DNA from: Tragulus kanchil
Taxonomy: Eukaryota; Chordata; Mammalia; Artiodactyla; Tragulidae
DNA length: 64,000 nt
Assembly: GCA_022376925.1 (NCBI GenBank)
Contig: JAIOJX010000027.1
Coordinates: 16,881,471-16,945,470, forward strand
Direction of reading: 5' to 3'
Every line of letters begins with the position of its first letter. The first letter of the stretch is position 1. The notes beneath the pieces are model-generated. The model ran no database searches, was not told the DNA's origin, and worked only from the letters and a program-made list of their open reading frames with translations. Below are positions 24,801 to 39,800 of this stretch, in pieces. A program made the translations under genes and the position numbers.

Positions 24801-27800
24801 CTCCTCTTCCCAGCCTTTAAGTCAAATGCTTTGTCTTCACTCTAACAGCCCTGACCCTGCAGGTGACACCAGCTGGGCCTGTGGCTTCACTCACAAGCAC
24901 GAGAAAGATACAACCTGATTTCCAAGTCCTGCATGCTGCGTTTCAGACTCCTGGTCAACCTGCCATTTCCCACTGCGTGTCTCTTAGGAACCTGAAACTT
25001 CACCTTCCAAAATGGAGAGAAAAAGGGCATCTCTTCCACCTTCCACGAGGCCCTTTGCTCCCACGATGAGGGTGATCATGAGAGCTGGAAAATTCTACTA
25101 CTGCGCATATCTGCCTCTGACCTTGACAAACCACGGAGACTATGACCCTCGCCTGCGGTACATGAACTGGCTTTCTGAAGACAAGATGTCACACGGTGAA
25201 TAGCAAAGGGCCCTCCTTCTGGTGTATGCTATCCAAGCCTTTCTCCTAAGGCAGGCCCCAGAACAGAGATGGAATTACCTCGGAAAAAATGAACAGAGCA
25301 CCGATCAGTGTGAAGGGTGGTATTAATATGGTGCAGAGAAGCAGCCCTAGAAATTCATATCCGTTCATGTCCGTAGCCACGATGGAGAAGAGGGTGACCT
25401 AAAAGAAAACCTGGGTCTCACCACAGCGTAACAGCCCAAGAGCAACGTTCATTTACCACCACACTTAGCACAAAGGTTAAACATATGTTCCGAGAACTAC
25501 TGAAAGTGATTTTAAAATAAAACAATGCGCACTGTGTGCATACTTACAATTAAGAACAAAAACGACCAAAGGCCACTATTTTTCCTTCTGTGACGAGAAA
25601 TGAATGAAATCACGTATGTCAAGAAAGTAAGAGATGAGACATATCCAATACTACACAGGGTCTGAAAATAGAAACAGTAGAGTAACTGAAGGTAAATGCC
25701 ATATCAATACGTATCTGTCCTTGAACCCTTAGGCAGCAAGGAGATCAAGCCAGTCAATACTACAGGAAATCAACCCTGCATGTTCACTGGAAGGACTCAG
25801 GCTGAAGCTGAAGAAGCCCCAATACCTGGGCCACCTGCTGTGGAGAGCTGATCCCCAGGAAAAGACCCTGAGGCTGGGGAAGGCTGAGGGGAGGGGGAGG
25901 CGGGACGGCGGAGCACGAGACGGTCGGACGGCATCACTGACCCAGCGGACCTGAGTGCGAGCAGGCTCCAGGTGGCAGGGGGGACAGGGACGCCCGGCGT
26001 GCTGCGGTTCCGGGGGCTGCAAAGAGGTGACGACTGAGCGGCTGAACACCTTAAACCTCAGCGCTTCAGAACCAAGCTACGGCAGATGTGATGTGAGCTT
26101 CTCTGGCTTAAGATGCACGATGGAACTGCACGTCGGAAAAGGAGTCCAGGAAAGCCGTTTGATCACTTTTGCCACTTACCTGAACGGACAGGTTTTGAAT
26201 TACAAACACGACTTCTTCTGGGCTGAAGACGTAATCCATTATTTGCATTAGGATGAGGATCAAGAAGTACAGGGGAATGTCCACCAGCGCCTGGCCAAAC
26301 CAGTAAGCAGAAGGGTACAGGCCTGAAATCCGCAGCTGGGAGTGAACATTCTTCTGAGAAAGAAGCAGAAGGATCGTCAAAAGACCTTGAAGAGTGGAGG
26401 CTGGAGAAACGGCAGTCACAGAAGCGTTCATTTTCTCTACGTCTCGTCTGCATATTATGCTGATTCAGCGAATGACCCTGCCACTTGCCATGTTCCTATC
26501 CCGGGGGTGTTGCTAACGCCGCGCACCCCAGTGTCTGCAGGGAAAGGGCACCCACCCAGCACTGCCTCCGTGAGAAAATCCCCTGCTCTCTTCTTGCCAA
26601 AGCTACTGATCCTTCTGATACTATAGAGCCTTGTGAGATGTACAAAGCTTTGCTGGGAGCAGGTGCACAGTCTCCCAGAAGATGCCAAAGGTTTGTGCCA
26701 AATGTCAACAGCACGCTTGGAACTGGCATCTTGCTTTGTTTCTCACGGGACCTTGCTAAAGGGAGGGATAGTCTAAGAGCGAGGTCCACGAAAATTAATG
26801 CGCGTCCACCGGCCACACCCCCAGCATTTTCACAAAGCTCAGCGGTGCCACAGGGAACCTCTGTGGACAATGCTAAACACGCGGTGCAGCAAGGAGGGGC
26901 CTTCCACAACGCTGAGGCACCACGGAGACGCGGGGGGGGGGGTCTATCATGGGGCTCCTTAAATGTTTATAGAATCTTCACAGAGATCAAACTTGAAAGG
27001 GCCAATCTTTTCCAGCAATAAGTCAAAGTACTATAGTGTGTTGCTTAGGGCTGTTGAATCAGGAATTTCGCCACTGTTTGGGAAGTGGAAAAGTACCATG
27101 CCTACGGGGATGGGATGATGTCACTGGGTTAGTAGCTGTAAAGAGAACCCATCAGACAGAATTTGTGGTTCCCAGTTAGCCAATGATACCTGCTAAGCTA
27201 TCCTTCCTGAGGTCTCACATTTAAGGAAAATAGCATATTCTGCTTGTTCACCAAACTTTTGTTTAAATGGTTGATTCTTCATTGTTTCAAGCTTATGAAC
27301 TGGGTACCATGTGCCTATAACTGTGTGGTCATAGATAGGGGAGGGATCTCCGGGTATTAAGACACAGGAATTGAGAGGGTAATACAGACATGTACCCGCT
27401 ACCACGTGTGAAACAGCCAGCCAGTGGGAAGGGGGCTGTGCAGCCCAGGGAGCTCAGCTCGGTGCTCTGTGAGGACATAGAGGGGCGGGGAGGCTGGGGA
27501 AAGGGGGTGGGAGGTTCAGCAGGGAGGGGTACACGCACGCATGTGGCTGAGTCATGATGTCGTACAGCAGAAATCAACGCAACATCATAAAGCAATTATA
27601 CTCCAATAAAAAATTAAAAGAACATGTAAGGGCTTTATTATTATTATTGTTTAGTTTAGAAAACATTTCCCACCCCAGGAAGGAAAGTTTGAGAAATCTG
27701 ACTGAATCTTTTTTATTTCATTTTTCTTACTTCTCAGATTTGTAAGAATTTTATTCATTTTAAACATTCCGATGGACAAGAGCTTTGCTGGAGAAAAGGG

Positions 27801-30800
27801 GGGCACAGTCTCCCAGAAGATGCCAAAGGTTTGTGCCAAATGTCAACAGCACGCTTGGAACTGGCATCTTGCTTTGTTTCTCACGGGACCTTGCTAAAGG
27901 GAGGGATAGTCTAAGAGCGAGGTCCACGAAAATTAATGCGCGTCCACCGGCCACACCCCCAGCATTTTCACAAAGCTCAGCGGTGCCACAGGGAACCTCT
28001 GTGGACAATGCTAAACACGCGGTGCAGCAAGGAGGGGCCTTCCACAACGCTGAGGCACCACGGAGACGCGGGGGGGGGGGTCTATCATGGGGCTCCTTAA
28101 ATGTTTATAGAATCTTCACAGAGATCAAACTTGAAAGGGCCAATCTTTTCCAGCAATAAGTCAAAGTACTATAGTGTGTTGCTTAGGGCTGTTGAATCAG
28201 GAATTTCGCCACTGTTTGGGAAGTGGAAAAGTACCATGCCTACGGGGATGGGATGATGTCACTGGGTTAGTAGCTGTAAAGAGAACCCATCAGACAGAAT
28301 TTGTGGTTCCCAGTTAGCCAATGATACCTGCTAAGCTATCCTTCCTGAGGTCTCACATTTAAGGAAAATAGCATATTCTGCTTGTTCACCAAACTTTTGT
28401 TTAAATGGTTGATTCTTCATTGTTTCAAGCTTATGAACTGGGTACCATGTGCCTATAACTGTGTGGTCATAGATAGGGGAGGGATCTCCGGGTATTAAGA
28501 CACAGGAATTGAGAGGGTAATACAGACATGTACCCGCTACCACGTGTGAAACAGCCAGCCAGTGGGAAGGGGGCTGTGCAGCCCAGGGAGCTCAGCTCGG
28601 TGCTCTGTGAGGACATAGAGGGCGGGAGGCTGGGGAAAGGGGGTGGGAGGTTCAGCAGGGAGGGGTACACGCACGCATGTGGCTGAGTCATGATGTCGTA
28701 CAGCAGAAATCAACGCAACATCATAAAGCAATTATACTCCAATAAAAAATTAAAAGAACATGTAAGGGCTTTATTATTATTATTGTTTAGTTTAGAAAAC
28801 ATTTCCCCACCCCCAGGAAGGAAAGTTTGAGAAATCTGACTGAATCTTTTTTTATTTCATTTTTTCTTACTTCTCAGATTTGTAAGAATTTTATTTTATA
28901 TCGGAGTTTCTTTACAATGCTGCGTTAGTTTCCGATGGACAGCAGAGTGATTCTGTTACATGTGGACACGTATCTATCCTTTCTCAGATTCTTTTCTAGT
29001 TGTTGTTACAGAGTATCAAGCAGAACGTGGAAGGACTTTACTAGTAATAACTCCTCTTACTTTAGAGTCGCTGACGCTGCTCATGGCGATGTAGGGAGTG
29101 AAGCAGGCCGCCCCGGGGATCCAGAAGAAGGTGTTGCTCAGGTACCCGTACTTGTAAGACATGTGCTCCTGAAAGCACCAGAGCAGATGAGCGGACAGTG
29201 ATGGCACACACAATTGTACTATTTCTAACCACCCAGAGCACTTCCTAAGGTCCTGCTCACAGCTTCTCCCCTACACTGGTCTTCAGTCCTGCGTGACAGC
29301 AGCTGGGACATTTGAGCATGCCTCCTGATTTATTCACGCGGAAGCAAACTCCATCGCATCGTGTGAAGCGGCCACGGCCCCGCAGTTCACACCGAGAGAA
29401 GCAAGACCACAGCCTCGCCCCCAGTGCCACGGCAACGCGTCCAGGAGGACGTTCGATCAGACGACGGAGTGTGGGGGGTGGCATCAGAGAAGCTGTGTGC
29501 TGCTTTCAGAAACTGAGACCAGATCAGTTCAGTTCAACATGGATGATAAGCCATTTCTCTTGTCTGACATAAAACATAAGTAGAAAATTCAAAGGCTTTC
29601 AAAGTCCTGGCAGGTATAAATTAATGAGTTTGATATCAGTTGGGCAGTTGGCCAGGTGGAGACTTGCAAGGCGGCCAGTGTGGGACAAAGCACGACGCTC
29701 CGACAGATGGTCAGAGCCATGAGTGGGGTCAAAAGTGAGCTCCGTGCTTTAGGCTCAAGGCAAAGGGGCTTGCAGAACTGGGGCGTGCCGGGAGGGGAAA
29801 TCAACAGGGGTCAATCAAAGAGCACCCATCCACACAGACACCCGGGCCGCTGGGCTGGTGGGCAGCAAGCCGTCTGTAGTGAAGACATCTTTTTTAAAAG
29901 TCATCAGATAGTTTAATGCTAGAACTGAGACACCGCAATGATAAAACTGTGACTAAATACAACTACATTAAAGTCTCAAAGCACTTATTCAAAGACTAAT
30001 GCGTCTGCTTTATTACTGGTAAACTTTAACTATTTACATTTTAAATTACTGGTAAATTTAAGCTATTTTACCATTAAAAGGTATTCTAAGAAATGAAAGC
30101 AACTTATATTTATAGTTTACTTATATTTATATATTACAAAATATCCTTAAATAACTGACATTTATTAGGTGAGCCCTAAATTATATGTTCTAAACCCAGG
30201 GGCCAAAGCTGTTCCGCCACCTTGCTGATGAGACATCAAACAGTCAAAACGCAGACAGTGTGAACATCTCTTCCGAAGCCCTAGGGGAATTCTGCTGCAC
30301 AACGTTGTGCGCGTCTTCATCTACGGGAGGGCCTGGGGTCCAAGCCAAGCCCTCCCCCAAACCACCACTCAGGTCTCCCCGGCTCTGGCGACCACAGACG
30401 CAGAGGGCAGGGGAGCAGCCTCCACCGGAGACAGCAAGATGCACCTTGTCTTGACCTCCATGCCCTTCCTCTCCGCTCCCAGCACCAGCCCCATTTTACT
30501 CAGAAGGGAGGAGAACGTGCGCCCAGACCACAGGCATGCGCCTTTCTACTCCAGGATGTCAGACCCCCCAAATCAGACGACGGAGTGTGGGGTGGCATCA
30601 GAGAAGCTGTGTGCTGCTTTCAGAAACTGAGACCAGATCAGTTCAGTTCAACATGGATGATAAGCCATTTCTCTTGTCTGACATAAAACATAAGTAGAAA
30701 ATTCAAAGGCTTTCAAAGTCCTGGCAGGTATAAATTAATGAGTTTGATATCAGTTGGGCAGTTGGCCAGGTGGAGACTTGCAAGGCGGCCAGTGTGGGAC

Positions 30801-33800
30801 AAAGCACGACGCTCCGACAGATGGTCAGAGCCATGAGTGGGGTCAAAAGTGAGCTCCGTGCTTTAGGCTCAAGGCAAAGGGGCTTGCAGAACTGGGGCGT
30901 GCCGGGAGGGGAAATCAACAGGGGTCAATCAAAGAGCACCCATCCACACAGACACCCGGGCCGCTGGGCTGGTGGGCAGCAAGCCGTCTGTAGTGAAGAC
31001 ATCTTTTTTAAAAGTCATCAGATAGTTTAATGCTAGAACTGAGACACCGCAATGATAAAACTGTGACTAAATACAACTACATTAAAGTCTCAAAGCACTT
31101 ATTCAAAGACTAATGCGTCTGCTTTATTACTGGTAAACTTTAACTATTTACATTTTAAATTACTGGTAAATTTAAGCTATTTTACCATTAAAAGGTATTC
31201 TAAGAAATGAAAGCAACTTATATTTATAGTTTACTTATATTTATATATTACAAAATATCCTTAAATAACTGACATTTATTAGGTGAGCCCTAAATTATAT
31301 GTTCTAAACCCAGGGGCCAAAGCTGTTCCGCCACCTTGCTGATGAGACATCAAACAGTCAAAACGCAGACAGTGTGAACATCTCTTCCGAAGCCCTAGGG
31401 GAATTCTGCTGCACAACGTTGTGCGCGTCTTCATCTACGGGAGGGCCTGGGGTCCAAGCCAAGCCCTCCCCCAAACCACCACTCAGGTCTCCCCGGCTCT
31501 GGCGACCACAGACGCAGAGGGCAGGGGAGCAGCCTCCACCGGAGACAGCAAGATGCACCTTGTCTTGACCTCCATGCCCTTCCTCTCCGCTCCCAGCACC
31601 AGCCCCATTTTACTCAGAAGGGAGGAGAACGGTGCGCTCCAGACCACAGGCATGCGCCTTTCTACTCCAGGATGTCAGACTATTAGACGGAATGAGCGAG
31701 CGCCTCACAACACCCGCAGCCCGCCGGGGGTCCCGTCCCTGAGGTCACTGTCGAGGGCAGGGCTGGAACTGAACCTGAGGTTCTGGACAGCACCGGGATA
31801 AGTCTTCACCACAACAAGCAACCAGCAAGCCACAGAACACGCCCAAGGCGTGACTGACGGAGGCAAAGGGAGAGTCGACACAGAAAGACGCACGGGTGAC
31901 CTCAAGATGCAGGTCTGCGCCCCTCATCCCCCCAGGGAGCGTCTGACTCAGGGAACCTGGGCAGGGATGGCTAATGAAAGTTTAAACAAGAGCGTCTTCT
32001 AGTTTCAGTTCAGCTGGTCCCGGATCTCGTCAAAGCTGAACGTTCTTTAATGGAGACTGGAAGAGTTCCCAAGCAAACAGTATCAACCTCAATATTGAGA
32101 GTAAGTGAATTACTGAGCACCTGTGGCATCTATATGCCTCATCACTTGTCTTTATAGTAATTCAGCCCCAAATCTCCTGCTCACAGTATCTTATTTCCTT
32201 CTTAAGGAATCTTTGTGATAAAAGTTTTTTGTTTTTTTTTTTAATAATTGTGTTTATTTTTATTTTTGCCTGTACAGGCTTTTCTTGAGTTTCAGATTGT
32301 TGAACCAAGACCTACAGAAGTCCCATCAGTTGTTACAAGGCCACATAGTCTGCCATTTAAGGTGCTGGCTATTTAAACTAGGTCCCATTACTGAGGATCA
32401 CAGGTGGTAACAGATATAAGCCCCAAATTTATCATTTCTTTTCCCGTTAATTACATTTCTGATGTTCCATCGGCTGTAAGTCATCCAATTAAAGTTATAA
32501 TGTTTTCCAACCACTGCTAAATATTGCGTGTGTATATATGCACATATGTGTGTATACATAAATACATATGCTAATTAAATTGTGTATAAAACATAAACAT
32601 TCAAGAATAGGTTCATAAAAATTACCCTGTTGCTATTTCAGCATTTCAAGTATTTTCTTGAAAACGTCTCACAAGCCAGGAAAAGTGAGATAATACTATC
32701 CTTACCTCAAAATACGTGCTTCTGTCCGTCTGAATGTGTTCTGAAGAATTAAGAATTGCTAGTAGCCCGTTGCTAATGATGTCCATGAGGACAGGAAAGC
32801 AGTTCAGCCTTTTGGTGTTACATGCTATTGAAAATCTGGGATCCTAAAACAGCAAATATGCATTCCAAGATAAAAATGCTCAGGAAGCAAACACAAAACT
32901 TAATGCACGTACACGGTAAAAAGCATCGGCGTTACGGACATGGCAGGAGGCTGGAGCACCAGGTGTCATGACCATCCCCATCCCTCACGCTGCCCGGCGG
33001 TCCCCCGCGCAGTGCCAGGGGCTCAGCGTCGCGGGCTCGTCACCCACGGCGTCTGCTTTGTGGCTGCTGAAGCCTAGGCCAAGACAGAACACAGCGCGGG
33101 ACTTTCAGTGGCAGCGCTCGAAACCTCCGCAAGGCAGCCTCCCCCAAGCACAACAGCAGGAGGCTTTGGTTCAGGATGTGACACGTTCATTTTATAAATA
33201 AAGAACATGTTGAGTGAATTTTCCTCTAAAAATGAGAACTATCCCCCCTGCTTGTGTCAAATTGGCCTTGTATGTCAGTCAGTGTGTGCGGTTCTGGCCG
33301 CACGTTTGTAGCCCATCTCTGGCGTGACGCGGGCCTCAGAGCCCGACATACCTTGTCGCCGCCCGTCACGGTGATGGCCCCGTTGTATGATGACTCGTTG
33401 GGTCCACTTCTGGTTCCCGAAGCGTCCACTTCCAAGGCGATGTTCTGGTGCTTCAGTGAACGAATGAAGTCGTCAATGCTTGACCCTACCATGCAGGTGA
33501 CAATCAACAGAGGGAAAGTGAAGTCAAAGGAGCACCTCTGGATACCTGGAGCGGAAGCATTTACTTATCCTTGCTGTTCGTCTGCAAATGCTACTTAAAA
33601 TTAACCTTCGAATCCTTGACCATATTAATCTTCTGTCTTCTTAGAAATTTGGAACAGAATTGTGTCCAGAGCTCAAGACTGCAAATCCTTAAAAAATGGT
33701 ACAGAAAGACCTCAAAGATCAGTCAGGAACCACCTTTCTAAATTCCATTTTGTTGCTTTGTGTAAGAACCTTTAGGATTGAAGTAAAGTAAACATGCAAA

Positions 33801-36800
33801 GTGTGTTTTTAAAACAAACTCCTCAACCTGTGTTTTTTCATTTTGGAATTCATTTCCTGTTTAACCTCATCTACACGTTTCTAAAATACACAGACTTCTT
33901 CTTTCCCCTCTTGGTTTATGTTGTCTGGGGGATCGCTCAACACGAGCCGACAATGAAACAGTGCGTCCAGCCCCATGCTCACCTGTTTTATTGATGACCA
34001 GTAAGCGGGTCAACGGTGCTTGAGGCGGCTGCCCTGGTGACAGGAAGTACATGTTCGGAGACAGTCCCCAGGAATAGCTTTTTTGGTACAACTCATAGAA
34101 GAGATGCTCCAGAAGCTGAGGACAGACGGTAATGCCAAAGAGCAGTAATCTACAAGGAGGAAAAGGCAGAAGGAAACAATTCATCTGTAGCCAGCTGGGA
34201 GGTCAAGCAGATGATGGTGTGAAACTGGAAATCAGTTCTCAACACCAGGTAAGCATATGTGTTCCTAACCCCTTTCCCCCTTTTTCTAAAGCAAGGTGGC
34301 CCTGTGGATTCATCCTGGAGGCGCTGTCTCTCTAGCCCCTCCCCCAGCACGTCCGTCGAGCTGACCACGGCAGCTGGAGGCGACGCTGAGCTCTCCCCCG
34401 CGCTCGCTCTCTGTCCCGTCTCAGCCTGCCTTCGTCTTCCCTGCACGGCTGCAAGCTGGCGTGTCGCCAGCACCCAGCCCTCCCACGACCCGCACCCTCT
34501 CCTTCTTTTTCCCGGTTTCTATCAACAGCATTTTTGCCTTTGCTCAGGCTTGAACGCTGTCTGTTTCTACTCATTTCTCTCCCTTATGTTTCTCTTCTGG
34601 ATGCTTGAAATTTTATGCTTCTTGTATCATCATTACTGCCTGCCTCAAAAATCTCTCTTCGACTTTTCCAGTTTGGACCTGGAGGAGCCCTTCCCTGACC
34701 TCTTTCAAACTGCCCTAAATGTCTCTTTCATGTCTTCAGTGCCTACTGTTTCCAAACCATGAGCTCAAGACTGCAAATCCTTAAAAAATGGTACAGAAAG
34801 ACCTCAAAGATCAGTCAGGAACCACCTTTCTAAATTCCATTTTGTTGCTTTGTGTAAGAACCTTTAGGATTGAAGTAAAGTAAACATGCAAAGTGTGTTT
34901 TTAAAACAAACTCCTCAACCTGTGTTTTTTCATTTTGGAATTCATTTCCTGTTTAACCTCATCTACACGTTTCTAAAATACACAGACTTCTTCTTTCCCC
35001 TCTTGGTTTATGTTGTCTGGGGGATCGCTCAACACGAGCCGACAATGAAACAGTGCGTCCAGCCCCATGCTCACCTGTTTTATTGATGACCAGTAAGCGG
35101 GTCAACGGTGCTTGAGGCGGCTGCCCTGGTGACAGGAAGTACATGTTCGGAGACAGTCCCCAGGAATAGCTTTTTTGGTACAACTCATAGAAGAGATGCT
35201 CCAGAAGCTGAGGACAGACGGTAATGCCAAAGAGCAGTAATCTACAAGGAGGAAAAGGCAGAAGGAAACAATTCATCTGTAGCCAGCTGGGAGGTCAAGC
35301 AGATGATGGTGTGAAACTGGAAATCAGTTCTCAACACCAGGTAAGCATATGTGTTCCTAACCCCTTTCCCCCTTTTTCTAAAGCAAGGTGGCCCTGTGGA
35401 TTCATCCTGGAGGCGCTGTCTCTCTAGCCCCTCCCCCAGCACGTCCGTCGAGCTGACCACGGCAGCTGGAGGCGACGCTGAGCTCTCCCCCGCGCTCGCT
35501 CTCTGTCCCGTCTCAGCCTGCCTTCGTCTTCCCTGCACGGCTGCAAGCTGGCGTGTCGCCAGCACCCAGCCCTCCCACGACCCGCACCCTCTCCTTCTCT
35601 TATTCCCGGTTTCTATCAACAGCATTTTTGCCTTTGCTCAGGCTTGAACGCTGTCTGTTTCTACTCATTTCTCTCCCTTATGTTTCTCTTCTGGATGCTT
35701 GAAATTTTATGCTTCTTGTATCATCATTACTGCCTGCCTCAAAAATCTCTCTTCGACTTTTCCAGTTTGGACCTGGAGGAGCCCTTCCCTGACCTCTTTC
35801 AAACTGCCCTAAATGTCTCTTTCTCATGTCTTCAGTGCCTACTGTTTCCAAACCATTCTGCACTGTTGCCTAATTAAGTGTTTTTGCAGTCTGTCCTAGT
35901 TACCACCAATGCCTGTTCAAAATAATAATTTAAAAAACCTCATTAGTTCCTTACTTTTAATAAAGTCCAAACTCTAACTCTATTTAATGTATTATCAAAA
36001 TTATTCTGACTCTTTTGTATGGCCTATGCTGTAATTAACTAAAATTAATAACAATTCTTTCTCTCTCCTCACATATCTTTGTGCCCCAAACTGCTTCCTC
36101 TGCCTGAGTTTGCATCCTCTTTTCTTTCCTTAGCTAAATGCTCCACTTTCTTACCCGAAATTCAAATTCTCCCTCGTGTAAAAATTTTTTTTGAGATGCC
36201 CCATTTAACATCATGTCTCCTGTGTCATTGCTGCAAGTGATGATATTGTCTATCTTTGCACTGTGCTTTTTTTTTTTTTTTGGCCACTTCTATTGACTTT
36301 TCATTCATCCACCTTTGTTCTTTGGCCCGTGTGGGCCTCCCATCACAGTGGCCTCTCTTGTCGCAGAGCACTGGCTCTGGGCACATGTGCTCCAGAGCTC
36401 CGGCTCGGTAATTGGACACATCTGTCCAGCCGCTCTGCAGCACGTGGGATCTTCCCAGGCCAGGGATCGAACCGGCGGCCCTTGCACTGCAAGGCGGTGT
36501 CCTTACCCACTGGACCACCAGGGAAGCCCCATGCGCTTTTATTTTAAATTGGAGAACAGTTGCTTCACGACGTTATGCTGGTTTCTGCTGTAGGACGATG
36601 TGACTCAGCCGTAAGTGACACGTGTCCCTGCCCTCTTGAGCCTGCCTCCCACCCCAGCCCCTCCCAGCCCTCCAGGTCAGCAGAGAGCTCAGGGCTGGGC
36701 CCCCTGGGCTGTGTGGCCTCCTCCCTCGGGCCGGCTATTCCACACACGGTGGTGTGTAGATGTCAGGGCGGCATTCTCAGCCCACTCGTCCTCTCCTCCC

Positions 36801-39800
36801 TCCACTTTCCTCCACATCTGTGTCTCTACTCCTGCCTGCAGATAGGCTCGTCAGTAACATTTGTTTAGATTCCACACATATGCATTAATCTGCAACACTT
36901 GTTTTCCTCTTTCTGGTTTACTTCACTGTGTGTAACAGGCTCTAGGTTCATCCACCTCATTAGATCAGACTCAAATGCGTCCCTTCCTTTGGCTGAGTAA
37001 TATTCCACCGTGTGTACGTACCACATCCTCTTTACCCATTCATCTGTCGATAGACATCTAGCTTGCTCCCATGTCCTGGCTATTGTTGCCCTATGCTTCT
37101 TCAGTGTACGTCTACGTCACCTGCCAAAGCCAAGCCTCACGTCTGGATGTCTGGTTCATTCTGACAGGTCTTCTGGACTTCTAGCAGGAAGTGCTGTGCA
37201 GGAGTGCACATGAGTGTTTCGGTAATGAATGTGTGTCCTGGGTGGAGAGAGGAGGCGTGCAGGGGGGCGTCACTGGGCCCAGAGCCCGGGCTAGACAGGG
37301 ACGCTCCCGGTTCGTGGCGTGCACGCTGAGACACTGTGTGACAGGTGCGGTGTTTAGACGGGGACCTAGGGCCTGGCTCCCAGGCTTCACTAAAACTACT
37401 TCAACCCTTTGATCAGAGCAGATTCTGTCGAATTTCAAAGAAAGAGCCCAAACTTTACCTGGTTGAATTACAGATCCACCAAAGCAATTAAAACTGACTT
37501 CTGTGTGAACTTAGGGTTGCCAAGGAGAAGGAGAAGAGAAGGGGTAGGTGGGTGTTCAGGATGGACCGGAACACACTGCTATATTCCAAATGAATAACCA
37601 GCCAGGACCTCCTGCACAGCGCAGAGGATCTGCTAATGTGAGCGCAATGGGAGGGGCGTCTGGGGACGCATGTAGATGTACAGCGGAGCCCCTTCGCCAT
37701 GCACCCGAGGCGACCACGACATCGCCAGCCGCTCCATCCCCGGACAGAGGAGGCTGGCGAGGCGCAGGTGGGCGAAAGCGTCGCAGGCCACTCAGCAGCT
37801 CCACGACAACGGCAACATCCGCCACTACAGACCGTTGAAAACAACTGGTTTCCGTATTTAAAAGACCACATGCAGCTGCTGGAATTGATTTCATCTCAGT
37901 CTTTCTTCCTTGCTCTGGAACGTATGGTGAGTGTGCCGGTCCAACGGACCTGAGACGCGCAGGTACTCACATGGCCAGCAGGGCTCGCCGCTCCCGCTGT
38001 AGCTTCAGGAGGCGGACGCGGGCGACCGCGCACAGCTGCCGCCGCCAGAGGGCCAGCCCGCCCGCCGCGCCCCTCGCGTCGCCGGGGGCCGCCGCGTGCT
38101 CCAGCTCGGCAGAGCTGCCCGCGCGGTCCGTCTCTGCATCCTGGAACTGTCCCCTGACGCCAGTGTCTGTAAAACATCAAATCAGTCACTTGCAGTCCCA
38201 CTGCTGTTCAGCCGCTGAGTCCTGTCGGCCTGTGTGTGGCCCCACGGCCAGGCTTCCCTGTCCCGCCCATGCCCCGGAGTTTGCTCAGAGTCCCGTCCAC
38301 TGAGTCAGTGATGCTAACGTGCATTATCTAGACTTTCCCAGTATCATCTTTTTAAATGTTGTCGGAGTAAAGCATCTTGGGGAAAGATACAAGTGATCTA
38401 ACTCAGGGCATTACTAGAGAAACTGCTAAAGAAACAGGAACAGAGGAAAGAAAAGATATAATACAGGATGAAAAAATAATGACATAATAAAAGGTCTTGT
38501 ATTTTCTGAAAGAAAAAAAGAAAGAAAGAAAGAAAAATATCGTTCTGTGTCTAGAGCTTTAGAGGACGACTTCGTTCTGGAGATTTCAATGAACAGAAGC
38601 CCTGGGTAGCCTGGAAAAATCTACTGCAAGAGATAAACTATCTTAGTATATTTGATCAAGAAGAATATTAAAAAATATGAATAGACAAATATGAAATTGG
38701 TAGAGACAATATTTTTAATGTAGCCATAGCTGAAAATTAGATAAGTGAATGCCACACGTCCAACTCTGCGACCCCATGGACTGCAGCCCGCCAGGCTCCT
38801 CTGTCCCTGGGATTTCCCAGGCAAGAAGACTGGAGAGGGCTGCCATTTCCTTCTTCAGGGGATCTTCCCAACTCGGGGATCAAGATTCTTTTGCTCTGAG
38901 CCACCAGGGAAGCCTAGTGATAAAGCTACCTCTTTGGGAAGAGAAGCCTAGAGAAACTGATAGACTCTATAGATGTTTCAAATATACGTACACTGAGAGT
39001 GCATTATAACCACTTGAAAAAGAGGTCAAGTCTATAACTTCAAAAATGGATAAAATAGGGTAAGAGAGATCAAAAGAATTCCACTTTATCAATCAAAAAA
39101 AAAGAGAGTACAATTAACTCTAACCACTGTAGGATGATATTAAACCAGAGACAAAAGAGATCTCTTAGAGCCGCTGGAGAGGAAAGGCAGAGTCCTTTTC
39201 AAGGTGTGAGACCTAGACCGGCAGCTCACTGTCCAGCCACAGTGAAACAATACCACCAAAACATAAAGAGAGCAACACTCAGCAGACACCGGTCATTTTC
39301 TTCTCTGTAGGACTCAGTTCATACGACGTTACACTGCATACTTATGTCGGCTGCCTGAGGCCCCAGGCGGTGCACTGCTGTGCTCCACAGGCTTAGGGAG
39401 GCGTCTGGTGGAAAGCACAGAATTCGAGAGGCGAGACCAGCAATGAGAGAAGAGGGAAGAAAACAAGAAGCAGAGGTCTCCCTGCTCTACTGTTCCCAAG
39501 ATCATACTGAGTCCTAGGTCCTCCAGAATCACAGAACTTCATCTTTCCAAGTAGGGTGTCAGGATGAAACAGCACACAATGAGAAATTTCAAGTTAAAAA
39601 ATTATTGATTACCTGATTCATCAATAGCTGATTTTCCTTCTAATTTCATGAACACTTCATTCAGTGTTGTCATGGAAACACCATAAGTCTCAATGCCCTG
39701 GTTAGAAGAGCTTTCAAGATCCCTGTAGAGGTCTAAAGGTAGGCATAAAAACACATCAAAGCACATCAGTTGTAACACTGTGGATAACAGCTGTAGTCCC